64,000 nucleotides of DNA, taken from assembly GCF_030698175.1 (NCBI RefSeq), contig NZ_JAUYNT010000030.1, forward strand, positions 1 through 64,000, written 5' to 3'. Numbering within the stretch: the stretch's first letter is position 1; each line of letters starts with the position of its first letter. Source of the DNA: Pseudomonas sp. (GTDB lineage Bacteria > Pseudomonadota > Gammaproteobacteria > Pseudomonadales > Pseudomonadaceae). Under the pieces are notes generated by a model. It made no database searches, had not been told where the DNA came from, and saw nothing but the letters and a program-made list of their open reading frames with translations. Shown here in pieces: positions 18,874 to 27,486 of the stretch. Made by a program: the position numbers and the translations under genes.

Positions 18874-20160
18874 GTGAGCAAGACGCTGCAAGCCATTCGT
18901 GGCATGAACGATATTTTGCCCGAGCAAACACCGCTCTGGCGCTATTTTGAAAGCACCGTGGCCAGCTTGTTAGATGGCTACGGCTATCGGCAGATGCGCA
19001 TGCCGATCGTTGAGGCCACCGAGCTATTCAAGCGCTCGATTGGCGAAGTCACCGACATCGTCGAAAAAGAGATGTACACCTTCGACGATCGTAACGGCGA
19101 CTCCCTGACGCTGCGCCCGGAAGGCACCGCCAGCTGCGTGCGCGCGGTGCTTGAGCATGGCATCACCGGCGGTGGCCAGGTGCAAAAGCTCTGGTACATA
19201 GGCCCGATGTTTCGCCACGAACGGCCGCAGAAAGGCCGTTATCGGCAGTTTCATCAGATTGGCGTCGAAGTGTTTAACCTCGATGGCCCGGACATCGATG
19301 CTGAGCTAATCATCATGACCTGGCGGCTGTGGGGTTTGCTCGGCATTCGACCAGCGCTAACTTTGGAGCTGAACAGCTTGGGCAGCAGTGCGGCGCGGGC
19401 TAATTACCGCGAAGCTTTGGTCGAGTTCTTATCGGCGCGCCTCAATCAGTTGGATGAAGACAGTAAACGTCGGCTGGCCACTAATCCGCTGCGGATTCTC
19501 GACAGCAAGGTGCCAGAAACTCAAGCCTTGCTGATTGATGCACCGAAACTGGTCGATCATCTCGACGACGATTCGGTCACGCACTTTGCCGGGCTGACTG
19601 CGCGCTTGGATGCTGCGGGTATTCCTTATGTGCTCAACCCCAAGCTGGTACGTGGCCTGGATTACTACGGCAAAACCGTATTCGAGTGGGTGACTGATCA
19701 ACTCGGTGCTCAGGGTACGGTGTGCGCCGGTGGCCGTTATGATGGCCTGGTTGAGCAGATGGGCGGCAAGCCTACTGCGGGTGTTGGTTTTGCCATGGGT
19801 ATCGAGCGCTTGGTCTTGCTGCTCGAAGCCTTGGAGCAGGTGCCAGCCGCACTGGCCCGACAGGTTGATGTGTATTTCTGCGCCTTGGGTGCGCCTGCCG
19901 AGCTTGCCGCGTTAGTCTTGGCAGAGCGCTTGCGCGATCAGCTGCCGAATTTGCGTTTACAGGTCAATGCCGGTGCTGGCAGCTTCAAGAGTCAGTTTAA
20001 AAAAGCCGACAAGAGTGGTGCGCTGTTTGCGCTGATTTTGGCGGAAGACGAGTTAGCCCAACAGACCGTCGCGCTCAAGCCACTGCGTGGTAATGGCGAA
20101 CAACAACATATCAGCTGGACTGCTCTTGCCGAGCAGCTAGCGGCCTGCTTACAGGCTTGA
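18874..20160 (+). CDS. hisS: Histidyl-tRNA synthetase
   Basis: A 428-residue class II synthetase. It has RGMNDILPE at the start, motif 2 around [19 protein letters not shown], the histidine-binding [22 protein letters not shown], and motif 3 [14 protein letters not shown], with an anticodon-binding domain at the end. The start is GTG at 18874, preceded by AAGGA. Confidence 0.95.
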   Translation: MSKTLQAIRGMNDILPEQTPLWRYFESTVASLLDGYGYRQMRMPIVEATELFKRSIGEVTDIVEKEMYTFDDRNGDSLTLRPEGTASCVRAVLEHGITGGGQVQKLWYIGPMFRHERPQKGRYRQFHQIGVEVFNLDGPDIDAELIIMTWRLWGLLGIRPALTLELNSLGSSAARANYREALVEFLSARLNQLDEDSKRRLATNPLRILDSKVPETQALLIDAPKLVDHLDDDSVTHFAGLTARLDAAGIPYVLNPKLVRGLDYYGKTVFEWVTDQLGAQGTVCAGGRYDGLVEQMGGKPTAGVGFAMGIERLVLLLEALEQVPAALARQVDVYFCALGAPAELAALVLAERLRDQLPNLRLQVNAGAGSFKSQFKKADKSGALFALILAEDELAQQTVALKPLRGNGEQQHISWTALAEQLAACLQA

Positions 20161-20259
20161 GCATTCAGCGAAGTAAACTGGAGTATTTTGAGCATGGGTA
20201 GATGTTTAGTGACTTCTCTGGGGGCAGGCTTGAGCATTGAGCGAAAAGGAGTATTTGAG
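20152..20259 (+). repeat. Imperfect tandem duplication across the hisS-yfgM junction
   Basis: About 41 bp at 20152-20192 (CAGGCTTGAGCATT, then GGAGTATTTTGAG) recurs as about 35 bp at 20225-20259 with a short deletion. The first copy covers the hisS 3' end and stop; the second carries the AAAAGGAG ribosome site used by yfgM. A recent local duplication is the simplest explanation. Confidence 0.65.
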
Positions 20260-20903
20260 TGACCTCGCGTACCGAAGATGAAGAACTCGCGGTAATCCTT
20301 GATTGGTGGCAACGCAATGGCAAGCCGCTGCTGACGGGGGCCGCTTTGGCATTGGTGGTGGTCTTTGGCTGGCAGGCTTGGCAAAAATACCAAGTCAATC
20401 AGGCGCAAGGTGCCTCGGCGTTGTATCAGCAATTGCTGGAAACCAGCCTGGTTGCCAATGCCCAGCCGGATGCCAGCAAAGTGGCTGAGCTGACCGGCAA
20501 GCTCAAGAGCGAATACCCTGGCACGCATTACGCCCAGTACGGCAGCCTGCTGCTGGCCAAGGTCGCAGTGGAATCGGGCAAGCTCGATGACGCTGCTACT
20601 GAGCTGCAAGCGGTTCTAGACAAGCCGGCCGATGACACCCTGGCTGAGTTGGCGCGTCAGCGTCTGGCGCGGGTTATGGCGGTGCAAGGCAAGGCTGTCG
20701 AGGCGCTCAAGTTGCTTGATGGTGATGCCGAGTCAGCCTACTTGGCCAGTCGTGAAGAGCTTAAAGGCGATTTATTGGTCAAGCTTGAGCGCAGCGATGA
20801 AGCGTTAGCGGCCTATCAGAAGGCCAAGGCCGCGCTGAGTGCTGACGCGGCAGTGGGCGGTTTGCAAATCAAAATCGACGATCTAGCCAAAGGGGATGCG
20901 TAA
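20259..20903 (+). CDS. yfgM: YfgM-like membrane-anchored TPR protein
   Basis: A 214-residue protein with one N-terminal membrane segment (about residues 25-42, LTGAALALVVVFGWQAW) after the family start EDEELAVILDWWQRNGK, then a periplasmic TPR-like domain (LLAKVAVESGKLDDAATELQAVL). E. coli YfgM associates with PpiD and the Sec translocon. The start is GTG at 20259. It sits between hisS and bamB as in many gammaproteobacteria. Confidence 0.88.
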   Translation: MTSRTEDEELAVILDWWQRNGKPLLTGAALALVVVFGWQAWQKYQVNQAQGASALYQQLLETSLVANAQPDASKVAELTGKLKSEYPGTHYAQYGSLLLAKVAVESGKLDDAATELQAVLDKPADDTLAELARQRLARVMAVQGKAVEALKLLDGDAESAYLASREELKGDLLVKLERSDEALAAYQKAKAALSADAAVGGLQIKIDDLAKGDA

Positions 20904-20907
20904 CGTG

Positions 20908-22047
20908 ATGCGCTGGAAGAATGCCGCATTGCTGGCCCTGGCCGTTATGGTCGTGGGTTGCAGCAGCAACAGCAAAAAGGAATTGCCGCCAGCCGAACTG
21001 CCGGAATTCACCGCGGAAGTCGAGTTGAAGAGCGAGTGGAATCGTTCGATTGGTGAGGGGCAGGGCGAGTCCTATAACCTGCTGACCCCAGCGGTGGATG
21101 GTGATCATATCTATGCTGCCGATGCCGAAGGCGTCGTGGTGGCCATGGATCGTTTCAGTGGCGATGTGCTCTGGAAGCAAGACCTTGAGCGTCCCGTTTC
21201 CGGTGCTATCGGTGTTGGCTCGGGCTTGGTGGTGGTGGGCACCCTCAAAGGTGAAGTAATCGCCTTGGACCAGTCCACTGGCGAGCAGAAGTGGCTTTCG
21301 CAAGTGACCAGTGAAGTGCTATCCGCCCCAGCGGTGAATAGCGACATAGTGGTGGTGCAGACTCAAGATGACCGCTTGCTTGGTTTTGATGCGGCCACTG
21401 GTAACCAGCGCTGGATTTACGAAAATCCACCGGCGGTACTGACCTTGCGCGGTACCAGTGCACCGGTGCTGACGTCGCGTTTGGCCATTGCGGGTTTCTC
21501 CACTGGCAAGGTGGTCGCCATTGATCTTGAGCGTGGCGTGCCGGTTTGGGAGCAGCGGGTTGCCGTGCCGCAGGGCCGTTCCGAGTTGGATCGGGTGGTC
21601 GATATTGACGGCAACCTGATGCTGGCCGGCGACACCCTTTACGTTGTTAGCTATCAGGGCCGGGTTGCCGGTCTGGATGTCAACAGCGGCCGCGTGCTTT
21701 GGCAGCGCGAAGCGTCCAGCTACGTGGGTTTGGCCCAGGGCCTTGGCAGCGTCTATGTCAGCCTGGCCAGTGGCACAGTTGAAGGCATTGATGAGCGCTC
21801 GGCCTCGGCTTTGTGGAGCAACGATACCTTGGCGCGTCGGCAGCTGTCGGCGCCGGCAGTGTTTTCCAGTTATGTAGCTTTTGGTGATTTTGAAGGTTAT
21901 CTGCATCTGGTTAGTCAGGTCGATGGTCACTTTGTTGCTCGCGAGCAGATCGATAGCGATGGCGTGCGGGTTCGCCCGCTGGTAGTTGGCGATTGGATGT
22001 ATGTGTTTGGTAATAGCGGTGATTTGGTCGCATTGACCATCCGCTAA
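20908..22047 (+). CDS. bamB: Outer membrane assembly lipoprotein BamB
   Basis: A lipoprotein of about 379 residues forming an eight-bladed PQQ-type propeller, a part of the BAM complex that inserts beta-barrel proteins. The lipobox is VVGC near residue 18, and propeller strands recur as GVVVAMDRFSGDVLWKQDL, GEVIALDQSTGEQKWL and GRVAGLDVNSGRVLWQ. I favour the ATG at 20908 by comparison with relatives; the GTG at 20905 and the ATG at 20896, which overlaps the yfgM end, are alternatives. Confidence 0.92.
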   Translation: MRWKNAALLALAVMVVGCSSNSKKELPPAELPEFTAEVELKSEWNRSIGEGQGESYNLLTPAVDGDHIYAADAEGVVVAMDRFSGDVLWKQDLERPVSGAIGVGSGLVVVGTLKGEVIALDQSTGEQKWLSQVTSEVLSAPAVNSDIVVVQTQDDRLLGFDAATGNQRWIYENPPAVLTLRGTSAPVLTSRLAIAGFSTGKVVAIDLERGVPVWEQRVAVPQGRSELDRVVDIDGNLMLAGDTLYVVSYQGRVAGLDVNSGRVLWQREASSYVGLAQGLGSVYVSLASGTVEGIDERSASALWSNDTLARRQLSAPAVFSSYVAFGDFEGYLHLVSQVDGHFVAREQIDSDGVRVRPLVVGDWMYVFGNSGDLVALTIR

Positions 22048-22051
22048 GAGC

Positions 22052-22089
22052 CTGTTCAACACCTCACTTGTTTATGCGGTGTTGAACAG
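22052..22089. repeat. 12-bp inverted repeat after bamB
   Basis: CTGTTCAACACC and GGTGTTGAACAG are perfect 12-bp arms with a 14-nt loop, 5 bp after the bamB stop. No T run follows, so it is more likely a messenger-end hairpin or the remains of a small palindromic element than a classic terminator. Confidence 0.6.
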
Positions 22090-22107
22090 CTTCTAAACTA
22101 AGTGTTT

Positions 22108-22146
22108 GGCCGCTGCCGTTTACGGCAGCGGCCTTTGTGTTTTTTA
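22108..22146 (+). terminator. Rho-independent terminator between bamB and der
   Basis: GGCCGCTGCCG and CGGCAGCGGCC arms with a short loop, followed by TTTGTGTTTTTT. It ends 22 bp before the der start codon, so it may partly uncouple der from the upstream operon. Confidence 0.8.
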
Positions 22147-22167
22147 GATATTTTGCTGGAGGAGCCA

Positions 22168-23637
22168 ATGGTTCCGGTAATCGCCCTGGTGGGCCGCCCT
22201 AACGTGGGCAAGTCCACACTGTTCAACCGCCTGACCAGAACCCGTGACGCCATTGTCGGCGATCTCGCGGGGCTGACTCGTGATCGCCAGTACGGTGAGG
22301 CCAAGTGGCAGGGGCGCACTTATATCCTGATCGACACGGGCGGCATCTCCGGTGACGAAGACGGCATGGACGCGAAGATGGCCGAGCAGTCGTTGCTGGC
22401 CATCGAAGAAGCCGATGTCGTGCTGTTTATGGTCGATGCCCGCGCCGGGCTGTGCGCCGCCGACCAGATGATTGGCGAGCACTTGCGCAAGCGCAACAAG
22501 CGCTCGTTCCTAGTGGTGAACAAGGTCGATAACATCGACCCGGATCTGGCTCGCGCCGAGTTCAGCCCCTTGGGCATGGGCGTGCCACTGGCGATTGCCG
22601 GCGCCCATGGCCGCGGCATTACCCAGATGCTGGAAGCCGCGCTGGTCGACTTCCCGCAAGACCCGGTCGAGTTGCAAGCGCTTGAAGGCGAAATCGTTGC
22701 CGAAGGCGAAGAGGCCAAGCTGATCCCTGGTCCGAGCGAGAAAGACGGGATCAAAATCGCCATTATCGGTCGGCCGAACGTCGGTAAGTCGACCCTGGTC
22801 AACCGCATGCTCGGCGATGATCGTGTCATCGTCTATGACGAGCCCGGCACTACCCGCGACAGTATTTACATCCCGTTTCAGCGCGACGAAGAGAAATACA
22901 CCCTGATCGATACCGCCGGTGTGCGTCGGCGCGGCAAGATCTTCGAAGCGGTGGAAAAGTTCTCGGTGGTGAAAACCCTGCAGGCGATCCAAGACGCCAA
23001 CGTGGTGATCTTCGTCATGGATGCCCGCGAGGGCGTGGTCGACCACGACCTAAACTTGCTCGGCTTTGTGCTGGAAACCGGCCGCGCGCTGGTGATTGCC
23101 CTGAACAAGTGGGACGGCATGGAGCCCAGCGAGCGCGACTATGTGAAGGTCGAGCTGCAGCGCCGATTGTTCTTCGTCGACTTCGCCGATATTCACTTTA
23201 TCTCGGCGTTGCACGGCACCGGCGTCGGCCATCTGTACGGCTCGGTGCAAGCCTCGTTCAAATCTGCCATCACCCGCTGGCCGACTAACCGCCTGACCCA
23301 GATTCTGGAAGATGCGGTCAGTGAGCACCAACCACCGATGGTCAATGGTCGACGGATCAAGTTGCGTTATGCCCACTTGGGTGGCGCCAACCCACCGATA
23401 ATCGTGATCCACGGTAACCAGGTCGACAAGATTCCGCGGGCCTATTCGCGCTATCTGGAAAACACCTATCGCCGTGTGTTGAAGCTGGTCGGTACGCCGA
23501 TTCGGATCGAGTACAAGGGCGGCGAAAACCCGTTCGAAGGCAAGAAAAACTCCCTCACCGATCGCCAGGTCAACAAGAAACGGCGGATGATGACCCACCA
23601 CAAAAAAGCCGATAAAAAGCGCAAAGACAAACGTTAA
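22168..23637 (+). CDS. der: Ribosome-associated GTPase Der (EngA)
   Basis: A 489-residue essential GTPase for 50S subunit maturation. Two tandem G domains each show the P-loop [10 protein letters not shown], switch-region DTGG or DTAG, and NKxD motifs (VNKVD and LNKWD), followed by a KH-like C-terminal domain with [13 protein letters not shown] and [12 protein letters not shown] and a lysine-rich tail. The ATG at 22168 begins [12 protein letters not shown] and follows GGAGGAG; the earlier in-frame start lies inside the terminator. Confidence 0.95.
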   Translation: MVPVIALVGRPNVGKSTLFNRLTRTRDAIVGDLAGLTRDRQYGEAKWQGRTYILIDTGGISGDEDGMDAKMAEQSLLAIEEADVVLFMVDARAGLCAADQMIGEHLRKRNKRSFLVVNKVDNIDPDLARAEFSPLGMGVPLAIAGAHGRGITQMLEAALVDFPQDPVELQALEGEIVAEGEEAKLIPGPSEKDGIKIAIIGRPNVGKSTLVNRMLGDDRVIVYDEPGTTRDSIYIPFQRDEEKYTLIDTAGVRRRGKIFEAVEKFSVVKTLQAIQDANVVIFVMDAREGVVDHDLNLLGFVLETGRALVIALNKWDGMEPSERDYVKVELQRRLFFVDFADIHFISALHGTGVGHLYGSVQASFKSAITRWPTNRLTQILEDAVSEHQPPMVNGRRIKLRYAHLGGANPPIIVIHGNQVDKIPRAYSRYLENTYRRVLKLVGTPIRIEYKGGENPFEGKKNSLTDRQVNKKRRMMTHHKKADKKRKDKR

Positions 23638-23658
23638 CTCGCGGCACAGTCGCAAGGG

Positions 23659-23692
23659 AAAGGCGCGGGGCTTTAGCTACTGCGCCTTTTTT
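23659..23692 (+). terminator. Terminator of der
   Basis: AAAGGCGC pairs with GCGCCTTT around a 15-nt loop and is followed by further T residues, 22 bp after the der stop. Confidence 0.75.
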
Positions 23693-23761
23693 ATGGCTGT
23701 TTTATTCTGAGTTTGCGCGACACTGATTAATCGATAACCGCCTGAAACGTCGGAGAATTGC

Positions 23762-24910
23762 ATGCTGCAGAGCAAGCTGCCAAATGTTGGCACCACGATT
23801 TTTACCCGTATGTCGCAACTGGCCGCTGAGACTGGCGCGCTGAATCTGTCGCAAGGTTTCCCGGATTTTGCCAGCCCGCCGGCCTTGCTGGCCGCCGCCG
23901 TCAAGCATCTGGGTGCGGGGCATAACCAGTACGCGCCGATGATCGGCTTGCCACGGCTGCGCGAGCAAGTAGCGCTCAAAGTGGCGGCTCTTTACGGCCG
24001 CGCAGTTAGTGCCGAAAGCGAAGTGACCATAGTGCCGGGCGCTACCGAGGCGATCTTCTGCGCGGTGCAGGCGCTGATCCGTCCCGGCGACGAAGCCATA
24101 GTGCTCGACCCCTGCTACGACAGCTACGAGCCCTCGGTGGAATTGGCCGGTGGTCGCTGCGTGCATGTGCCACTCAATCTGCCGGATTTCTCGGTCGACT
24201 GGCAGCGCCTGGCCGATGCCATAACCCCGCGTACCCGGCTGATCTTTATCAACTCGCCGCACAATCCCAGCGGCGCTTTGCTCAGTCGCGCCGACCTGGA
24301 TCAGCTGGCGGCGCTGATCCGTGATCGCGACATTTATCTGATCAGCGACGAGGTCTATGAGCATCTGGTCTTTGACGGGGTGGCGCACGCCAGCGTGCTG
24401 GCCCATGACGAGCTGTATGCGCGGGCTTTTGTGGTCAGCTCCTTCGGCAAGACCTACCACGTCACCGGCTGGAAGACCGGCTATGTAGTGGCGCCGCCAA
24501 GTCTGTCGGCCGAGCTGCGCAAGATCCACCAGTACGTCAATTTCTGCGGGGTGACGCCGCTGCAGCATGCACTGGCCGACTTTATGGCCGAGCACCCTGA
24601 GCACATCAGCGAATTGCCGGCGTTCTATCAGGCCAAGCGCGACCTGTTTTGCGATCAACTGGCCGGCTCACGCTTCAGCTTTACTCGCGCGCCCGGCACC
24701 TACTTTCAGCTGGCCGATTATTCGGCGATTCGCCCGGATCTGGATGATGTGGCCATGGCCGAATGGCTCACCCGCGAGCACGGCGTGGCGGCGATTCCGG
24801 TGTCGGTGTTCTACCAACAGGCGCCTACCGACATGCGCTTGGTGCGTTTTTGTTTTGCCAAACGTGAGGAAACCTTGTTAGTTGCGGGGGAGCGGCTGTG
24901 CGCGATATAA
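23762..24910 (+). CDS. PLP-dependent aminotransferase (class I/II, MtnE/YbdL type)
   Basis: A 382-residue fold-type I aminotransferase. It has LNLSQGFPDF at the start, GATEAIFCAVQAL, INSPHNPSGALL, SDEVYEHLVFDG, the PLP lysine in VVSSFGKTYHVTGWK and a C-terminal RLVRFCFAK arginine. Family members favour methionine or glutamine and use keto acids such as 2-keto-4-methylthiobutyrate. The next gene, an omega-amidase, overlaps it by 13 bp, which points to glutamine transaminase coupled to alpha-ketoglutaramate hydrolysis, as in methionine salvage. Confidence 0.88.
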   Translation: MLQSKLPNVGTTIFTRMSQLAAETGALNLSQGFPDFASPPALLAAAVKHLGAGHNQYAPMIGLPRLREQVALKVAALYGRAVSAESEVTIVPGATEAIFCAVQALIRPGDEAIVLDPCYDSYEPSVELAGGRCVHVPLNLPDFSVDWQRLADAITPRTRLIFINSPHNPSGALLSRADLDQLAALIRDRDIYLISDEVYEHLVFDGVAHASVLAHDELYARAFVVSSFGKTYHVTGWKTGYVVAPPSLSAELRKIHQYVNFCGVTPLQHALADFMAEHPEHISELPAFYQAKRDLFCDQLAGSRFSFTRAPGTYFQLADYSAIRPDLDDVAMAEWLTREHGVAAIPVSVFYQQAPTDMRLVRFCFAKREETLLVAGERLCAI

Positions 24911-25695
24911 GCCTGTTGCCGGATCTTAAGCTGGCACTGATTCAGACTCATTTGGTTTGGCAGAACGCGGAGGCCAATCGCGCGCACTTCGAGTCTTTGC
25001 TTGCGCAAGCCCGGGGTGCAGATTTGATCGTACTGCCGGAGATGTTCAGTACCGGCTTTAGCATGCAGTCCGCAGAACTCGCCGAAGCCGAAGACGGCCC
25101 CACGACTCAGTGGCTGCGCGAGAAGGCGCAGCGCCTGGATGCGGTGATCGCCGGCAGCCTGATTATCCAGGCCGCCGATGGCAGTTATCGCAATCGTCTG
25201 CTGTGGGCGCGCCCGGATGGCAGCCTGGCTTACTACGATAAGCGCCATCTGTTTCGCATGGCCGGTGAGCACAAGCATTACCGCGCCGGCGAACAGCAGG
25301 TGGTGCTGAAGGTGAAGGGCTGGCAGGTGCGGCCGCTGATTTGCTACGACTTGCGCTTCCCGGTCTGGAGCCGCGATGGGCAGGACACTGATCTGCTGCT
25401 CTATACCGCCAACTGGCCGGCCTTGCGCCGGCAGCACTGGAACCGCCTGCTACCGGCGCGGGCGATTGAAAATCTATGTTATGTGGCGGCGGTCAACCGC
25501 ATTGGCGAAGATGGCAAGGGCTTCGTTTACAGTGGCGACAGCCAGGTGCTGGATTTCCAGGGTGATACCCAGCTGGCGGCCGAGGCTGCGGATGGGGTAT
25601 TCCAGGTGACGCTCAAAGGTAACGAACTGGCCGCTTACCGCGAGCGCTTTCCGGCCCATCTGGATGCCGATGAGTTCCAGTTGAGTTCATCGTGA
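24898..25695 (+). CDS. Omega-amidase / carbon-nitrogen hydrolase (YafV-like)
   Basis: A 265-residue nitrilase-superfamily amidase. The Glu-Lys-Cys triad is visible in VLPEMFSTGFS, YYDKRHLF and LICYDLRFPVW. E. coli YafV and mammalian Nit2 hydrolyse alpha-ketoglutaramate made by glutamine transaminases; the overlapping aminotransferase gene upstream supports that role. The GTG at 24898 is used as start; TTG codons a few residues later are possible. Confidence 0.88.
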   Translation: MRDISLLPDLKLALIQTHLVWQNAEANRAHFESLLAQARGADLIVLPEMFSTGFSMQSAELAEAEDGPTTQWLREKAQRLDAVIAGSLIIQAADGSYRNRLLWARPDGSLAYYDKRHLFRMAGEHKHYRAGEQQVVLKVKGWQVRPLICYDLRFPVWSRDGQDTDLLLYTANWPALRRQHWNRLLPARAIENLCYVAAVNRIGEDGKGFVYSGDSQVLDFQGDTQLAAEAADGVFQVTLKGNELAAYRERFPAHLDADEFQLSSS

Positions 25696-25703
25696 CCAAC
25701 AAA

Positions 25704-25869
25704 AACGCCGGGCAATGCGGCTGTGTGAAAACTACTGCGCTCGGTTATGCGGCGTTAAAAACAGGCTCGGACTGCTCATTTACAACTCGTAAACTCCGCG
25801 TCCTCGCCTGTTTTTGCCTTGCCTAACCTTCGCTCGCTACGTTTTCACACGGCCTGAATGTCCGGCGTT
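25704..25869. terminator. Terminator stem split by a palindromic insertion
   Basis: AAAAACGCCGG at 25701-25711 pairs with CCGGCGTT at 25862-25869, the arms expected of a shared terminator between two converging genes, but 150 bp lie in the loop. Nearly all of that loop is the palindromic element at 25719-25854, which implies the element landed in the terminator loop. Confidence 0.55.
25719..25854. repeat. MITE-like palindromic element, 136 bp
   Basis: Terminal inverted repeats GGCTGTGTGAAAAC (left) and GTTTTCACACGGCC (right) differ by one base. Inside lie perfect 10-bp arms AAAAACAGGC (25757-25766) and GCCTGTTTTT (25806-25815) and a small central palindrome TTTAC-GTAAA. It has no coding capacity. 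Short relatives with the same right end lie at 113-141 and 10465-10516. Nested palindromes with shared ends fit a nonautonomous element moved by a transposase elsewhere in the genome. Confidence 0.7.
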
Positions 25870-25886
25870 CTTGTGTCTGGTGGAGG

Positions 25887-26990
25887 TTAGCCCAGAGTGG
25901 GGTAGTCGGTATAACCCGCTGCATCACCGCCGTACAGCGTGTTGCCATCCAGCGGATTAAGCGCAGCGCCGGACTTGAAGCGCGCCAGTAGATCCGGATT
26001 GGCAATATAGGGACGGCCGTAGGCGATCAGGTCGGCCAGCCCTTCGGTAATCGCTTGTTCGCCACTTTCGGCAGTCTGCCCACCAGCGATGATTATCGTG
26101 CCCTGGTAGATATCGCGCAGGGCGCGCAGCAGGTTGTCGAATCCTTCGAATGTGCCGCCCAGCCAGTCTGGTCGGTTGATGTGCAGGTAGGCCAGTTTGC
26201 GGCTGTTCAGTTGCGCGACCAGGTAGCTGAAGGTTGCCAGCGGGTTGGCATCCAGCACATCGCCAAAGGTGCCCATGGGCGAGATACGAATGCCGACCTT
26301 GCGGCTGTCGCCCAGAGTTGCGACCACCGCATCGACCACCTGCAGCACCAGACGTGCGCGGTTCTCGGCGCTGCCGCCGTAAGCATCAGTGCGCTGGTTG
26401 CTGTTGGAGCAGAGGAACTGATCCAGCAGATAGCCGTTGGCGGCATGCACTTCCACGCCATCGAAGCCGGCGCGAACGGCGTTGGCGGTGCCGTGGGCGT
26501 AGGCTGCGACTATGCCGGGCAGCTCGTCTAGTTGCAGGGCGCGGGGTTTGCTGGTGGCGGCCTTGTGATGGCTGCCGTCGGCTTCCTGAACATACACCTC
26601 GGCGTTGGCCTGGATTGCCGAGGGGGCGACCGGGTCGCCGCCATTGGGTTGCAGCAGCGGATGCGAGATGCGCCCGACATGCCACAGTTGAAGAAAAATC
26701 CGACCGTTCTCTGCATGCACGGCGTCGGTGACTTTCTGCCAGCCGACCACTTGTTCATCGCTGTGAATGCCGGGCGTCCAAGCATAGCCCTGGCCTTCTG
26801 GGCAGACCTGCGAGGCTTCGCTGATGATCAGGCCGGCATTGGCTCGTTGGGTGTAATAGGTGGCGTTCAGTTCGCTGGGGATATTGCCGGGTTGTAGGCT
26901 GCGCTGGCGGGTCAGCGGGGCCATGACCAACCGGTTGGGTAGGTGCAAGTCGCCGAGTTGCAGGGGAGAAAGCAGGTGCTGAAGAGACAT
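25887..26990 (-). CDS. Alkene reductase, OYE family (NemA/XenB-like)
   Basis: A 367-residue FMN ene-reductase distinct from the one at 775-1884. It shows PNRLVMAPLTRQRS, IFLQLWHVGRISHP, the anion-binding pair in GVEVHAANGYLLDQF (His-x-x-Asn), NQRTDAYGGS, and a late LADLIAYGRPYIANPDLL. Such enzymes reduce activated alkenes, nitrate esters and nitroaromatics. The ATG at 26990 has GGAGGT upstream. An HxlR regulator is divergent, 120 bp away, and probably controls it. Confidence 0.9.
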   Translation of the reverse strand: MSLQHLLSPLQLGDLHLPNRLVMAPLTRQRSLQPGNIPSELNATYYTQRANAGLIISEASQVCPEGQGYAWTPGIHSDEQVVGWQKVTDAVHAENGRIFLQLWHVGRISHPLLQPNGGDPVAPSAIQANAEVYVQEADGSHHKAATSKPRALQLDELPGIVAAYAHGTANAVRAGFDGVEVHAANGYLLDQFLCSNSNQRTDAYGGSAENRARLVLQVVDAVVATLGDSRKVGIRISPMGTFGDVLDANPLATFSYLVAQLNSRKLAYLHINRPDWLGGTFEGFDNLLRALRDIYQGTIIIAGGQTAESGEQAITEGLADLIAYGRPYIANPDLLARFKSGAALNPLDGNTLYGGDAAGYTDYPTLG

Positions 26991-27064
26991 GTAACCTCCA
27001 CAAAGGTCGTTGGTAGGACCGAGATAGGCCATGGCGGCTATTATGCGCGTGGCAATCTTTTTGG

Positions 27065-27097
27065 AAAGTACGTACGATTTAGACAGTCACTTACTTT
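27065..27097. promoter_or_regulatory. Candidate HxlR operator region
   Basis: AAAGTA at 27065 and TACTTT at 27092-27097 are inverted arms, and GTACGTAC inside is itself palindromic. It sits directly before the hxlR-type gene in the 120-bp divergent gap. Regulator binding is inferred from position only. Confidence 0.4.
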
Positions 27098-27110
27098 GTG
27101 GTAACCAAGC

Positions 27111-27479
27111 ATGAGCGAAATCTGTACAGTAACCGCCAGCGACAAGCGTCTGGTGGATGGCGACAAGGTCTACAACACCCCGGTGGAGCTGACGCTGGAG
27201 GTGATCGGCGGCAAGTGGAAGTCGGTGTTGGTCTATCACCTGCTGCAAGGGCCGTTGCGTTTCTCCGAGCTGAAACGCTTGGTGCCGGACATCACCGAGA
27301 AGATGCTTACCCAGCAGTTACGCGAGTTAGAGCGGGTGGGTGTGCTGACGCGGACCATCTTCGCCGAAGTGCCACCGCGGGTTGAGTACCGCGCCACCGC
27401 CCACGGGCAAACCTTGCAGCCGGTGCTGGAGGCCATGTGCGCCTGGGGCCGCAGTCACTGGCAGCAGCAGGGCGAGTAG
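27111..27479 (+). CDS. HxlR family transcriptional regulator
   Basis: A 122-residue winged-helix regulator. Family signs are VELTLEVIGGKWKSVLVYHLLQGPLRFSELKR split over its first helices, ITEKMLTQQLRELERVGVLTR and the VPPRVEYRAT wing. A Cys at residue 5 (SEICTV) could sense electrophiles, as in YodB/HypR-type relatives, though this is inference. It is divergent from the alkene reductase gene, the usual place for a local regulator. Confidence 0.88.
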   Translation: MSEICTVTASDKRLVDGDKVYNTPVELTLEVIGGKWKSVLVYHLLQGPLRFSELKRLVPDITEKMLTQQLRELERVGVLTRTIFAEVPPRVEYRATAHGQTLQPVLEAMCAWGRSHWQQQGE

Positions 27480-27486
27480 TGCTGCG

